Shown piece after piece: positions 10,252-20,406 of a stretch of DNA of 64,000 nucleotides (the first letter of the stretch is position 1; every line of letters begins with the position of its first letter). The notes beneath the pieces were generated by a model that did not search any database, was not told where the DNA came from, and worked only from the letters and a program-made list of their open reading frames with translations. The translations under genes were made by a program, and so were the position numbers. The DNA lies in the NCBI GenBank assembly GCA_949358305.1, contig OX442315.1, positions 10,938,427 through 11,002,426 on the forward strand. Direction: 5' to 3'. The DNA comes from Strigamia acuminata. Its lineage: Eukaryota; Arthropoda; Chilopoda; Geophilomorpha; Linotaeniidae.

Positions 10252-10880
10252 CCGACAAAACAAACTTGACCTGGCGACGAGTCGTCTGTTACGACGCCTT
10301 CGTCTGCTTCAGTCGTTCTTAGAGCTTGGAAGGGCGAGATCCGGTCGTAGAGTTCGGCGGGGTCAACCACGTCGTTCCCCGCGATCAAATCTGGCGCATC
10401 TTCCTGCTCACCCTCGACATCCGAGTCGTCCTGAGCAACGGCTTGAGCAACAGCCGCTCTCCTGGACAATTCAAAGATGCGTTTTGAAAAATCGTTCCGG
10501 AGTGAAACGGTGGATCTTGCCCAAGCTTCCACCATTTCGGTAACTTCCTTCTGAGCGCGAGCAGCTGCTTTACGCGCCCGCTTCGCTGCAAAGTTGGACC
10601 AACGCGCGCTGCTACGGGCAGCGGCGGCGCCAAGCACTGCCTGCCGCCTGTCGCGTTGATATTCTTTAATGATTCTCACGACGTCATCCTGCGTCTTCAT
10701 CTCGCATGGATAAACATCGCACAGAATGGCCAGTTCTCTGGCCCAAGCCGGGTCAAGTTCCGTGCTTGCCATTCTTTTTCCGATTCTTGTCAGTGGTATC
10801 TCGTGAGTGTGATCAAGACCACGCACAAGCCAGGAGTGGGGAATTATTCGAAAACTTCTCCACTTCCTATAAACAAACAA
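10252..10880 (-). pseudogene. Gag part of the decayed Ty3/Gypsy element
   Basis: A minus-strand frame begins near 10772 (MASTELDPAWARELAILCDV). An upstream extension to 10880 is probably leader. It runs through an Ala/Arg/Lys-rich, probably coiled region and an acidic segment (DDSDVEGEQEDAPD) to VCFVG, where the Copia LTR interrupts it. The same frame resumes at 3397 just ahead of the Gypsy protease, so gag and pol formed one frame before the insertion. It has no zinc knuckle that I can see. Function of the encoded protein is lost given the dead pol. Confidence 0.75.
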
Positions 10881-11309
10881 ACGTCAGGGTCACCTTAACC
10901 AATCACTGCCGCCTACAACTAGGTCAACCGTAATTTGCAAAAAGGTTCCAGTTCCCCTTCAGATGGAATGTCCAACCACCGGCCATGTGTTAGACCTTCG
11001 GGCGCCTTAACGGTGCTTCAAAGATCTACAAGGCTATTTTTAGTAATTTGGCAATGAAGCATCTGGCGAAGACAAAAGGTATGCACCAGGGGTGTCATCC
11101 TGTTCTTTCATCAGAGTTCACGCTCTTAGGGTTAAAAGTCGATTGAACAGAAGAGCTGCGAGGTCAATGGTTCAATACCCTGACTGCGTCATGCAAATCT
11201 GCTACTGATTTAAAATGTACTATAAAGAATAAAACATAATAAATTATTACAAGATAGTTTTAATTATTGAACAACAATAAAAACAACAACAAATTTTGGC
11301 TCTTCTCTG
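10881..11309. other. Unannotated; possible Gypsy leader
   Basis: No gene seen. A minus-strand sequence GGTGACCCTGACG near 10883-10896 resembles a Gypsy-type primer-binding site and may mark the end of a lost 5' LTR, but no LTR partner is visible. A tRNA B-box-like GGTTCAATACC lies at 11169-11179 without a convincing tRNA fold around it. Confidence 0.25.
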
Positions 11310-11530
11310 CGTCCCAAAATATAAAATTAGCGGTTAAACTTTGGTATTTTTAATCCACGCCCCAAAATAAAAAATTAGCGAACACTTTTTGGCATTTTTA
11401 AGCCACGCTTCAAAAAATAAAAAATTAGCGAACACCTTTCTGGTACTTATCCACGCCCCAGAAGATAGAAACTGGCGAACACCTTTCCGGCATTTATCCA
11501 CGCCCCAGAAGATAGAAATGGGCGACTGGA
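11310..11530. repeat. Minisatellite, about 48-bp unit, about 4.5 copies
   Basis: Successive degenerate units share the pattern GCCCCAAAATA-AAAATTAGCGAACAC-TTTGGCATTT-ATCCAC. The left units are AT-rich, and the right ones carry GCCCCAGAAGATAGAAA. The open frames crossing it (minus 11334-11561, plus 11389-11682) are products of the repetition. Confidence 0.85.
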
Positions 11531-12539
11531 AGTTTACTGACACTCCCAAACTAACAAACACAATGCATGGTTCGTCTTTCCCTTCGTGTTCTAAATTATT
11601 CGCGCCAGAACCAAGTAGAAAAAACTGCGTATATCGATTTTTCGTGGCATTTTCTCATCGCGCCCCACAGCTTCGATGCTAAGGTCGTACGTTTTCCTTT
11701 GCGCCGGTGTATACATCTGCCACCAGTTTTAACCCCTGCTGAAAACGCTAAAATCGCGTATTTTAGGCTTCCTTCGGCATAGCTAGCTCAAGCACCAAAT
11801 TCACACCCAAAACACCATCAAGGTCGCGATAACCCTGATGAGGCAAAAATCGACTCAGTCACCTCAGACAAAGAGTGAAGAGAAATCGGCGACTGAATCT
11901 GGATTAGACCGGGCAGAGTACTGTTGAACACGGCCCAACGCCAGGATGTGTTAGGTCCACACCCCAGGAGTGTCACATTCCCAATCCAATCCGGATATGA
12001 AAATAGAGTAGAAATAGTATAAGAGAAAGGTTAGGAGAAAAATGTGGCGTGTATCACAAAATGATCTACACACAGCACATTGAAAACAAAGATAAAAAAG
12101 ATGTTGGGCTGGATTCACGGTCTCTTTTCAAAGCCGTTAGCCACCCAATTCGTGTTTGCAAACATCCCACGCGCGGTCCGAGAGCGAACACCATTAGGCT
12201 CGACACCCAAGCAGTCCCCTGCAAGGGCCGCCTTCCCCGCTATCCGAGACCCAATTTCGACAGAACGGCAGCGAAATTGACAAAAATGTGCCATAAGTGG
12301 CCACAAAAACACAAAAAGCCAAAATCATGCCAAACTGCTTCCACCAGTGCCCGGGACAGGGTTGGAAACCCAGTCTCCGTGTGCTCCAAGGAAGTACGTG
12401 CGCCTGTGATTCAAAAGATTACTCAAACCGCTGAAACCAGGAATGTACCTCTGGCCAGTAATGAACAGAGCTCCCCTAAATATACCGCATTAGTTTATCA
12501 TCGTCCGGGCGAGGCACAGGGCTGAACTGGGATATACTG
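11531..12539. other. No recognised gene
   Basis: The largest open frame (plus 12049-12525, 158 codons, basic) resembles nothing I know and lacks domain features. I see no terminal repeats or RNA gene. Confidence 0.3.
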
Positions 12540-13780
12540 CACCCAGCAGCATGCCCGCCCACCACAACAACACCACAACCACGTTTCCCGCCAAAAAAAA
12601 AACACACTCGGAAAAGGCACCAAATCGCCCGACCCTGAGAGAGAAATCAAGGAACCAAATCCACCAATTGTCCGGTGTGGTGTCGACCCTCTAAGACACT
12701 CAACGGCCACTCTCAATTGCCCTTGAGATGATGAAACAGATCTATTCCAACACCCCAAACCACAAAAACTGAGCACCCCCAACTGGTTCCTCCCTCTATA
12801 GGTTGCACACCAAGAAATAAAAAATCATAAAATAATAAAAAATGGTATCAAGCTCATGTGTTGGTCAGCTGTTGTCGCCCCAAGATGATTAAAGGAAACA
12901 TCCAGGTCGACTCTAGCCGAAGCCAAGCACAGATACAAAACATACCTGCAAAAAAAAATAAAGAATGGTATTAGACTAAAGTGTTGGTCGGCTACCGCCA
13001 TTGTAAAGTGGACCTCAATTAGAACACAAAAAAAACAAGTCAAACAAATTCCAGCCAGACCAACAAAAAGAAAAATTACCATAAAACAAAAGAAAATTGC
13101 ACAAATCTCCCAAAAATCTGAGCAATACCCAGCTCAAACCAATGAAAAAAAATGTGGCAGAAGAAAAACAAATGTTTCCCAACCCGGCACCAAAATAGAC
13201 ACACAGTGCAATTGAAAAATAAAGACAAAAGCACTGCGAGGTCAAGTCAGTACAAGGGGAGAAAAACACAAAAGATAAGACACCGTGACATGCACCCCTG
13301 TGACTGACCGAGGGGTGAGCAAATCTCCCAAAGCCAATTAGAGAAACACATATCACAATGTTTTGGTTGGTTGCAGTGCGTCTGAAAAAATTAATTTCAG
13401 AGCCCCAACCACACCAGCACTGAGAAAAATACAATTTAACAACCTTCAAATGAAAAAGCACCCCGCCTCCCACAACTAAACCCACCAGGACCCAAAGTGG
13501 TAAACAGAATACCCCCTCAATTCCGGTCATAAAAAAGCAATTAACCCAAGTCCAAAACAAAGAAAAATGAAAAACAATACAATTGACCCCCGCCAAAAAA
13601 TAAAGCAAAATGCACAAAAACCTGAAACAACTAGTAAAACAATACGTGACAACGATAAAATTGAGACAAAAAAGCTAACCACAATGAAACAAAGGGTTGA
13701 GCACAAAGCAAAACAAAATGGCGGATCAAAAAAAAACTTTCCAAGTTCAAATCTCGGACAGGGCCCTCAATTGTGACTGG
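12540..13780. other. A/C-rich, T-poor strand-skewed block
   Basis: For over 1 kb the plus strand is dominated by A and C, with many runs of A and CCC. The skew makes the minus strand appear to encode a very hydrophobic Phe/Leu/Cys/Trp-rich 200-residue frame (13015-13617) and the plus strand a Lys/Gln/Thr-rich frame (13567-13776); both are best read as composition artefacts. Two loosely similar segments (near 12842 and 12966) share GGTAT...GTGTTGGTC.GCT. Confidence 0.55.
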
Positions 13781-13955
13781 TATGGTCTCGCCAATGTGAC
13801 TAGGGGACTAATCACACTGGGTAGGGACGCATACATCACGTAATAATAACAAGATTCCCACAATATTGGTTGGTTGGCCTTTATTGTCGTTGTCTAGGGG
13901 TATGGGGAATCCCGTTACCCGTTGCAGGGGCGCCACGAAGGCGCGCCGCACCGGC

Positions 13956-14006
13956 AACCGACCCGTCACACACTGGGCAGAAGTCCAATGTGTGACGTGG
14001 TCGGTT
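13956..14006. repeat. Long imperfect hairpin
   Basis: Left arm 13956-13976 and right arm 13985-14006 pair over about 21 bp (AACCGACC-CGTCACACAYTGG), with one bulge, one mismatch and an 8-nt loop. It lies in GC-rich DNA. It could be a transposon end, a small-RNA precursor or chance. Confidence 0.7.
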
Positions 14007-14207
14007 CGACTTAACATTCATGTCGCGCTTACCTGCGACCCGCGTATCCGCTCATGGAGGCTGCACTACGGACTCCGCCATAGCACTGAGGATCAACGTG
14101 GTGAATGGTGAGGAGTGTGGGGTTCAACCTGGGACACTTCTCGTCCCTCTCGATGACTACTTCTCCTCTCTGGGAGCTGCTGCAGACACGTCCTTCTCAG
14201 GCCGTGT

Positions 14208-14272
14208 CCAACACTCAACTCTCTCTCTCACTCCACTCCCTCCTCACCATACCGCTCCCCTCCCTCCTCCCC
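14208..14272. repeat. C/T-rich tract
   Basis: A polypyrimidine stretch (CTCTCTCTC, CCCTCCTCC) just left of the truncated LRR copy. Nothing else is recognised between 14007 and 14365, apart from a small GGTCAA/TTGACC inverted repeat near 14279-14304. Confidence 0.5.
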
Positions 14273-14365
14273 GGGCTAGGTCAATCACCCACAGAGGGGT
14301 TGACCTTTGGGGCCGTATGGTGGTGTGTGGCAGTGCCGCAGGTCACCCAGGTGGCCTGACGGTCA

Positions 14366-14752
14366 CACGAGGCTTAGACGTTCAAGTTTCGGAGAACGTT
14401 GCAGCAGTTGGATCAGAACATAGATTTTTAGACCTGATTTATTTCAATATAAAATTTCATCCAAGTTCAGATCTACAAGGTTTTCACAAACGTCGCTTAT
14501 TCTCGCCCATAGAGGCCTAATTTGAAGATCAAACATATGCAGATCGCAGAGTAATCGAGTGCCCGAATTAATAAAGATGGTCGAAGGTAGAAGGCGATCG
14601 GTATGTCTAAAGTGATGACAGAGTCGAAGATAAATTTTTTCGATAAATATTTCGGGGAATTGCGTTAATTGATGTTCGATTTCGTTTAAATGGAGAGTTG
14701 CTTTGGTCAGACATGAACCTTCGAGCCTCGAAGCTGATTTCTTGTACGGCAT
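14366..14752 (-). pseudogene. LRR gene fragment, N-terminal part
   Basis: Reads from MPYKKSASRLEGSCLTKATL in close match to the N-termini of the full-length paralogues at 16455-17813 and 19045-20406. A stop codon follows LNLDEILY (14444), where the paralogues continue. Homology goes on in frame through RSPKLERLS and then breaks off at about 14366 into unrelated DNA. About 70% of the gene is missing, so this is a truncated pseudogene at the left edge of the array. Confidence 0.85.
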
Positions 14753-15196
14753 GTTCGTGCTTGATTAGGACGTCGTTGTAAACTCTGAGCGAACAGACCA
14801 TGGGGTATATACCTCGTGTATGTAAAGTGGGAGACGTTTGGTTAACGTTGTTTTAAGGCATACAGCAGGCGGCAGCTCAACTGTAATGATAGTGGCGCAT
14901 TCTGGCGGCCAAAATTCAAAATGTTACTGCATTGTTAGAGAAAGTCGAATGTGAAATGACGTCGTATGAATAAATGAAGTTCGGCATTCAAAAGCTGAGA
15001 ATTTTAATGAAGCCAGTAAGAAATACACAGTTTACAGTAAGTACATCTTATTTTTATCCCATCTTTTCTTGATGCACGTACTGTACAGCGAAGGTTAATG
15101 TGTGAAGATGCACTTTACATACAGATTTGTTTTGATTCCACTTATTCTTATTTGTTTATTTTCTTGTTTAATTAAATCAAAAATGTACGTTTACTG
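14753..15196 (-). promoter_or_regulatory. LRR-array upstream/intergenic spacer
   Basis: This segment upstream of the LRR start is conserved, with substitutions, at 37266-37720: shared features include GGGAGACGTTTGGTTAACG, GGCGGCAGCTC, TGACGTCG and AGTTCGGCATTCAAAAGCTG. It contains an ATG 49 nt upstream of the LRR ATG, in another frame, that is conserved in three paralogues. It probably carries promoter and 5' UTR. No TATA box is assigned. Confidence 0.5.
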
Positions 15197-15810
15197 CTAA
15201 ATTGTGTTCGCAATCTGTATATCCAAGTTCCTACTCTCGGCGTAAGTGACAATTTCAATAAAAGTCTCACTGTCTCTCACAAAATCCAGAAAATAATTGA
15301 ATGAATTCAACGGTCTTTGCATATCCAACAATTAATTCCTTGATCGACTTGTAACTAATCGATTTGCAAAACCTAACTGGTAAATATTTCAAACTCTTAA
15401 ACGTGCTCAATCGAACATGTTTTGAAACCAACAGGTCAGAAAACCATCGCAATTAAAAAATTTCAAACTTTCTAAATCCTGACATAACATCAACATCATG
15501 TCCACTTGTGATTCGCTTATGTCTAATGTCGTTGTACACGCGACCTCCAGACAACGCAAATCCTTGAACGGCGAATGCCTTGACGAGACACTACCGTCAG
15601 TTCCGTCAGAAAAGCGACATCCACGAAATTGTAAATTCTCCAACAGTGGACAGCAATCATCTATACGTCTAAGTTTGACATCCCTAAAACTTGACTCGTT
15701 TAGTTGTTGTAATTTGTTTTGATTGTGGTCAACACCTGTTTCACGTCCTCAATTTCTGAAAAAGATAAATAAGTTAGCTTAAATTTGGGAAAGTGGCAAA
15801 TTTATGGTTT
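15197..15810 (-). pseudogene. LRR gene fragment, C-terminal part, frameshifted
   Basis: Homologous to the C-terminal half of the full-length LRR paralogues: CCPLLENLQFRGC, MLCQDLESLKF, LVSKHVRLSTFKSLKYL, SIKEL and a final NLDIQIANTI then stop at 15197. The segments lie in different frames with internal stops (15267, 15407), so it cannot encode the protein. The 5' half is missing; homology fades at about 15810 near the MITE at 15843. Confidence 0.8.
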
Positions 15811-15842
15811 GTTAGCTTATAATGTTTATTTTTTATCGTATC

Positions 15843-16286
15843 ACCTAGGACGATCATCTACAGGACTTCACATCTAGCACAATTTGATTACAAGACTTTA
15901 AAGCGATTCTGTTTTGTGATCGTAGCGCCATCCAGTCGAAACGGCACAAAACGACGTTAATTTGCGGGCAAATGGCGGACAACTGACATGACATCGCGCA
16001 TTTGAATTTTTAGAGGACATTTATATTTTATGTTTAAGTTAAAAATAATATCTGAAAATTATTTATTACATTTTTAGATATTATTTTTAAATCAAACGTT
16101 AAATAAAATTGAACTACGTTATAACATCCTCTAAAGATGTAAATGTGGGATGTCAATTGTCCGCCATTTGTCCGCAAAAAGTTTTAACAATGCAACGACA
16201 GATTGCTCCTTCTTCGCATTTGTACGGGACAACTTAGATTTCAAAAAAATGGCGGATGTGAAGTCCTGTAGGTAATCGTCCTAGGT
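15843..16286. mobile_element. Fold-back MITE with about 32-bp TIRs
   Basis: The ends are inverted copies: ACCTAGGACGATCATCTACA at 15843 and its near-complement ending at 16286, with 3 mismatches over about 32 bp. The inverted similarity continues inside, for example AATGGCGGACAACTGACAT against ATGTCAATTGTCCGCCATT, and the central AT-rich parts also pair around about 16060. Nearly the whole 444 bp could fold back on itself. It has no coding capacity. The target duplication is not clear (possibly TC). It interrupts LRR-array DNA, whose spacer resumes at 16287. Confidence 0.8.
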
Positions 16287-16454
16287 TCCAATAAACATGG
16301 TGTTGGATTGTCACCCTACATCAAAAACGTACTCTTTTCTTGTAAAAAAAATTAAAACATAGGAATAAAATATTTCTTGTGTGTTATCGTTAGATTTTAT
16401 TTCAATTCACCCTGTATAAATTATTAATTTCTTTGAGTATGTGCAGGATGTAAT

Positions 16455-17813
16455 TCATATTATGTATTCGTCCGTAATCTGGATATCCAAGTTCTTACCT
16501 TTGACGTAGGAGTCAATTTCAACGAAGATTGCATCATCTATGTTACTACAACAAAAACAATTTATCGCATTTAATGGTCCGTGCATATCCAACATTTGTT
16601 TGATCGAACTCAAAGTAATCGAGTTACAAGAAGTAAGCGATAGAAATTTCAGATTTTTAAATGTGCCCAATCGAACATGTTTTGAAACCAATTGGTCAGA
16701 AAATTCTTCGCAACAAACTATTTTTAAACTTTCTAAATTCTGACAAAGCAACAACAACTTGTCGGTTACCGATCTTTCAAAATTCCACATGTAATTTAAT
16801 TGTAGACGATGAAGGTTCTTGTAAGAAGGAATATGCTCAGCCGAATGCCGTAAAGAGACAGTATCGTCATTTTCATTAGAAAAGAGACATCTAATTAATT
16901 CTAAACTCTCAAGCAGTGGACAGCAATTACCAATAAGTCCAATCTTGACAAGTGCACAGTCGTACAGACCTAGACTAGTTATTCGTAGAAATTTGTCTTG
17001 TGTGTGGTTCAAGATCGATCCCACGTCCAAAATTTGTCTAATAGAAAATGTGCATAAATTGGGAAAAGCGGCGGTGACAGTGGCGATCGTTTGGACATGA
17101 TTATTATAAAACCAACACTCTTTGAGGGAATAAGTGCGCAGTGGTTCGTTCGAAACGATTTGTTTTTCTAACAAGCAAAATAACCCATCCCAACAACTAT
17201 GTTTGAAATCTTTTAAAAGCGGCATTTGGTTTAGAATGGCTAAACAACCCTCGGCTGTCACCCCGGTATCTTCAATGTTTAAATACTGCAGTTTCATGTT
17301 GCTAAATGAAGGGACCGAATAATCAGAAACGGTACGGCATTCCGCCAAGATGAGGTACTGTAAAAGCGGACAATGTTTACCGATTGCCGCGACAACTCGG
17401 TCAGTGCATTCTAATCTTTCAACGAGGCTTAGACATTCAAGTTTCGGCGAACGTTGCAGCAGTTTGATCAAAGCAGCAGCAGTGAATTTCAGTCCCGATT
17501 TATCTGAATTTCGAATTTTATCCAAGTTTAGAGCTACGAGGTTTTTACAAACGTCGCTTATTCTCGACAATAGAGGCCCAATGGGAAGATCAAACTTGTG
17601 CAGATCGACGAGTAATCGTGTGCCCGAATTAATAAAAATGGTCGAAGGTAGAAGTTGTTCGGTACTTGTAAAGTGATGACAGAGTCGAAGATAAATTGCT
17701 TCGATAAATACGCTAGGGTATTGCGTTAATTGATGTTTGATTACGTCAAAATCGATGGTTGCTTTGGTCAAACACAGATGTTCGAGACTCGAAGCTGATT
17801 TCCTGTACGGCAT
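16455..17813 (-). CDS. Leucine-rich-repeat protein, AMN1/FBXL-like, 452 aa
   Basis: A single open exon beginning MPYRKSASSLEHLCLTKATI. About nine to ten cysteine-containing leucine-rich repeats follow from about residue 80, with repeats such as LLQYLILAECRTVSDYSVPS, CPLLESLELIRC and NLKFLSLTSCNSITLSSIKQ. This is the LRR type found in FBXL F-box proteins and AMN1, which form curved binding surfaces. I see no F-box, signal peptide or membrane segment, so a role in ubiquitin ligase substrate recognition is only a family-level suggestion. It is roughly 65% similar by eye to the next copy, 19045-20406, in head-to-tail order. The start is supported by the same MPY(R/K)KSAS start in three copies. 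An exact second copy at 26764-28122 is probably an assembly artefact. The 1.2 kb upstream has no other gene. Confidence 0.8.
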   Translation of the reverse strand: MPYRKSASSLEHLCLTKATIDFDVIKHQLTQYPSVFIEAIYLRLCHHFTSTEQLLPSTIFINSGTRLLVDLHKFDLPIGPLLSRISDVCKNLVALNLDKIRNSDKSGLKFTAAALIKLLQRSPKLECLSLVERLECTDRVVAAIGKHCPLLQYLILAECRTVSDYSVPSFSNMKLQYLNIEDTGVTAEGCLAILNQMPLLKDFKHSCWDGLFCLLEKQIVSNEPLRTYSLKECWFYNNHVQTIATVTAAFPNLCTFSIRQILDVGSILNHTQDKFLRITSLGLYDCALVKIGLIGNCCPLLESLELIRCLFSNENDDTVSLRHSAEHIPSYKNLHRLQLNYMWNFERSVTDKLLLLCQNLESLKIVCCEEFSDQLVSKHVRLGTFKNLKFLSLTSCNSITLSSIKQMLDMHGPLNAINCFCCSNIDDAIFVEIDSYVKGKNLDIQITDEYII

Positions 17814-19044
17814 GTTTGTGCTTGATTAGGACGTCGTTGAAAATTGTTAGCGCACAGACCATTTCTGTATACAATGTGGAAGACGTTGGGATAACGTTTG
17901 TATACGGTCGGCTTACGCTACGGGGTTTTCTACAATTTGTCATTTTTGTTACCGTAACTAAAGTGTTAGCCAAAACGAAAAGAATTAAGTATAAACAAAT
18001 ATGGCTGCATATTTTAACTTTAAAAAATTTATTTTAAAACTTGTAGGTGTATATTTCATGTGTAAATCTGTATTTCCTTCAGCAGATATGTGTTTTCTCG
18101 TACAAGAATTCATTATTTTTATTTTTACCGTGTTGAATGCAATTGTGTGCAGACCTTCATTACTTCTCTGCGTGGTGTGTAATGGAGTGAATGAGTTAGG
18201 ATGATGACGAGTTCAAATGATATTGAAATGAGTGGCTCATTCACATGCAAAGGGGCTGCAGAAGGCAGTGTCACAAAAAGGTAAAACAATACAATGAGAT
18301 TGATAAGTCATTACAAATGCAAAAGATGGGAATGGAGCAGTGTGTCGACTATTTGAATTGCGGGGCTTTAAACCGATGGGTCATATTCGAAATGTTATTT
18401 ATAATTTCGATGTAATGTTGTGAAGTCTGCGACATCAATTTGTATACATTTCGTGTATTTTGGATTATAATTATAATTATTAAATCTCAAGATTTATTGT
18501 AAGTAAAAAGGGGTTTACATTTTTTAAATCAGGAACAAAGGGTTAAAATTGAGAAAATATGACAAATAACACGACTTCCGTTTATAAACTTGTCTTTACA
18601 CCCATAAGCGTGTTTTATTTTAAGCGGCAAGCAAATTCTGTAAAAAAGCATAAATATATACAGTTATGATTTTAAATAATCATAAATTCGATCTATGACA
18701 TTTCAAATTTTTTTCTGGAAAAAGATTCAGCGGGGGCAGAGTAGTAACTGTGCCGCAACGTTGATCTATGTGGGAAGACGATTGTTTGTTGTTGTGCCAT
18801 TTCTTGATGAGATATGCTGTTTATTCCTGCAATTGTTTTATATTGTTTATTCTGGTTATTTGTCCAATGAGCATGGTGTTGGATTGTCCCCCTGCATCAA
18901 AAAAGTACTCTTTTCTTTTCAAAAAAAATTAAAAAAAATGAAAATTAATGGAATGTTTATTGCGTCGTATTGTTAGATTTTATTTCAATTCTCTCTTTAT
19001 TTATTATTAATTCATTTGAGTTGTCATTATCTCCAGGATAAAAT
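17814..19044. other. Intergenic spacer of the LRR array
   Basis: No gene. The part next to the upstream gene's 3' end (about 18690-19040, with CCAATGAGCATGGTGTTGGA) is conserved at 16287-16454 and again at 39236-39381 and 44496-44690, so it belongs to the repeated array unit. A small perfect inverted repeat TTATGATT/AATCATAA lies at about 18664-18685. Confidence 0.6.
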
Positions 19045-20406
19045 TTACCTTAGCGGAATGTCTATGTTCGTAATCTGGATATCCAAGTTTTTAATTTTGA
19101 CGTAGGAGTCTATTACAACGAAAGCTGAATCATCGATGTTACTGCAACGATGACAATTTAACGCATTTAATGGTCCGTGCATATCCAACAACTCTTTGAT
19201 TGAACTCAAAGTAATCGAGTTAAGCGAAGTAAGTGATAGAAACTCCAGATTTTTAAACGTGCCCAATCGAAGATGTTTCGAAACCAATTGGTCAGAAACT
19301 ACATCGCAACTATCGATTTTTAAACTTTCCAAATTCTGACAAAGGAACAATAACTTATCGATTACCCGTATGTCACTATTCCACGATCTATATACTTGTA
19401 GACGACGAAGGTTCTTGTAAGGAATATGCTCAGCCGAATGCCGTAAAAAGACAGTATCGTCACTTTCATTAGAAATGTGACAACGACTCAATTCTAAACT
19501 CTCAAGCAGTGGACAGCAACGATCAATAAGTCTAATCTTGACATTTGTACATTCGTGTAGACATAGACTGGTTATTCGTAGCAATTTGTGTTGTGTGTGA
19601 TAAAATACCGATCGCAAGTGCAGACTTGGTGTTTGTGTAAAACGCAATTCGCATAAATTGGGGAAAGCGGCGGTGACGGTGGCGATCGTTTGGACATCAT
19701 AAGAACAATACCCACACTTTTCGAGGGAATAAGTGCGCAGTGGTTCGTTCGAAATGATTTGTTGTTTTAACAAACGAAATAACTTACACCAGTGACGATG
19801 TTTGAAATCTTTTAAAAGCGGCAGTTGGTTTAGAATGGCTAAACAACCCTCGGCTGTCACCCTTGTATACATGATGTTTAAATACTGCAGTTTCATGTTG
19901 CTAAATGAAGGAACCGAATCATCAGAAACGTTTTGGCAGTCCGCCAAGTTCAGGTACTGTAAACGCGGACAATGTTCACCGATTGCGGCTACAACTCGGT
20001 CGGTGATTTCCCGTCTGTTGCGTAGGCTTAGACGTTCAAGTTTCGGAGAACGTTGCAGCAGTTTGATCAGATCGGTGAATTTTAGACCAGATACATTTGA
20101 ATTTTGAAATTGATCCAAGTTTAAATCTACAAGGTTTTCACAAACGTCGCATATTCTCTCCAATAGAGGCCCAATTGGAAGATCAAACTTGTGCGGATCG
20201 CGAAGTAATCGAATGCCCGAATTAATAAAAATGGTCGAAGGCAGACGGCGATCGGTTCGTCTAAACTGATGACAGAGTCGAAGGTAAATTGTTTCGATAA
20301 ATATTTCGCGGTATTGCGTTAATTGATATTTAATTTTGTCAAAATTGATAGTCGCTTTGGTCAAACACAGATCTTCGAGACTCGACGCTGATTTCCTGTA
20401 CGGCAT
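19045..20406 (-). CDS. Leucine-rich-repeat protein, 453 aa, with Bel LTR at its start codon
   Basis: Paralogue of 16455-17813: it starts MPYRKSASSLEDLCLTKATI and carries the same cysteine-containing LRR series (CPRLQYLNLADC, CPLLESLELSRC, SITLSSIKELLDMHGPLNAL). The frame is intact. Immediately upstream is not the family's spacer but the 3' LTR of a Bel-Pao element; the LTR's terminal base forms the A of the ATG. Any transcript must start in the LTR or the element, or the gene is silenced. The identical copy at 29354-30715, where the complete Bel element and the original upstream spacer are seen, is probably the same locus assembled twice. Confidence 0.8.
   Translation of the reverse strand: MPYRKSASSLEDLCLTKATINFDKIKYQLTQYREIFIETIYLRLCHQFRRTDRRLPSTIFINSGIRLLRDPHKFDLPIGPLLERICDVCENLVDLNLDQFQNSNVSGLKFTDLIKLLQRSPKLERLSLRNRREITDRVVAAIGEHCPRLQYLNLADCQNVSDDSVPSFSNMKLQYLNIMYTRVTAEGCLAILNQLPLLKDFKHRHWCKLFRLLKQQIISNEPLRTYSLEKCGYCSYDVQTIATVTAAFPNLCELRFTQTPSLHLRSVFYHTQHKLLRITSLCLHECTNVKIRLIDRCCPLLESLELSRCHISNESDDTVFLRHSAEHIPYKNLRRLQVYRSWNSDIRVIDKLLFLCQNLESLKIDSCDVVSDQLVSKHLRLGTFKNLEFLSLTSLNSITLSSIKELLDMHGPLNALNCHRCSNIDDSAFVVIDSYVKIKNLDIQITNIDIPLR

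Noticed and set aside
11169-11179. tRNA B-box-like GGTTCAATACC, possible tRNA or SINE
   Set aside because: No matching A box at the right distance, no acceptor stem and no A-rich tail.
12049-12525. 158-codon plus-strand ORF
   Set aside because: No recognisable domain, no splice or start context and no repetition elsewhere; not enough to call a gene.
13015-13617. 200-codon hydrophobic minus-strand ORF resembling a membrane protein
   Set aside because: The composition follows from the A/C-rich plus strand, there is no regular pattern of helices and loops, and the same skew gives a Lys-rich frame on the other strand.
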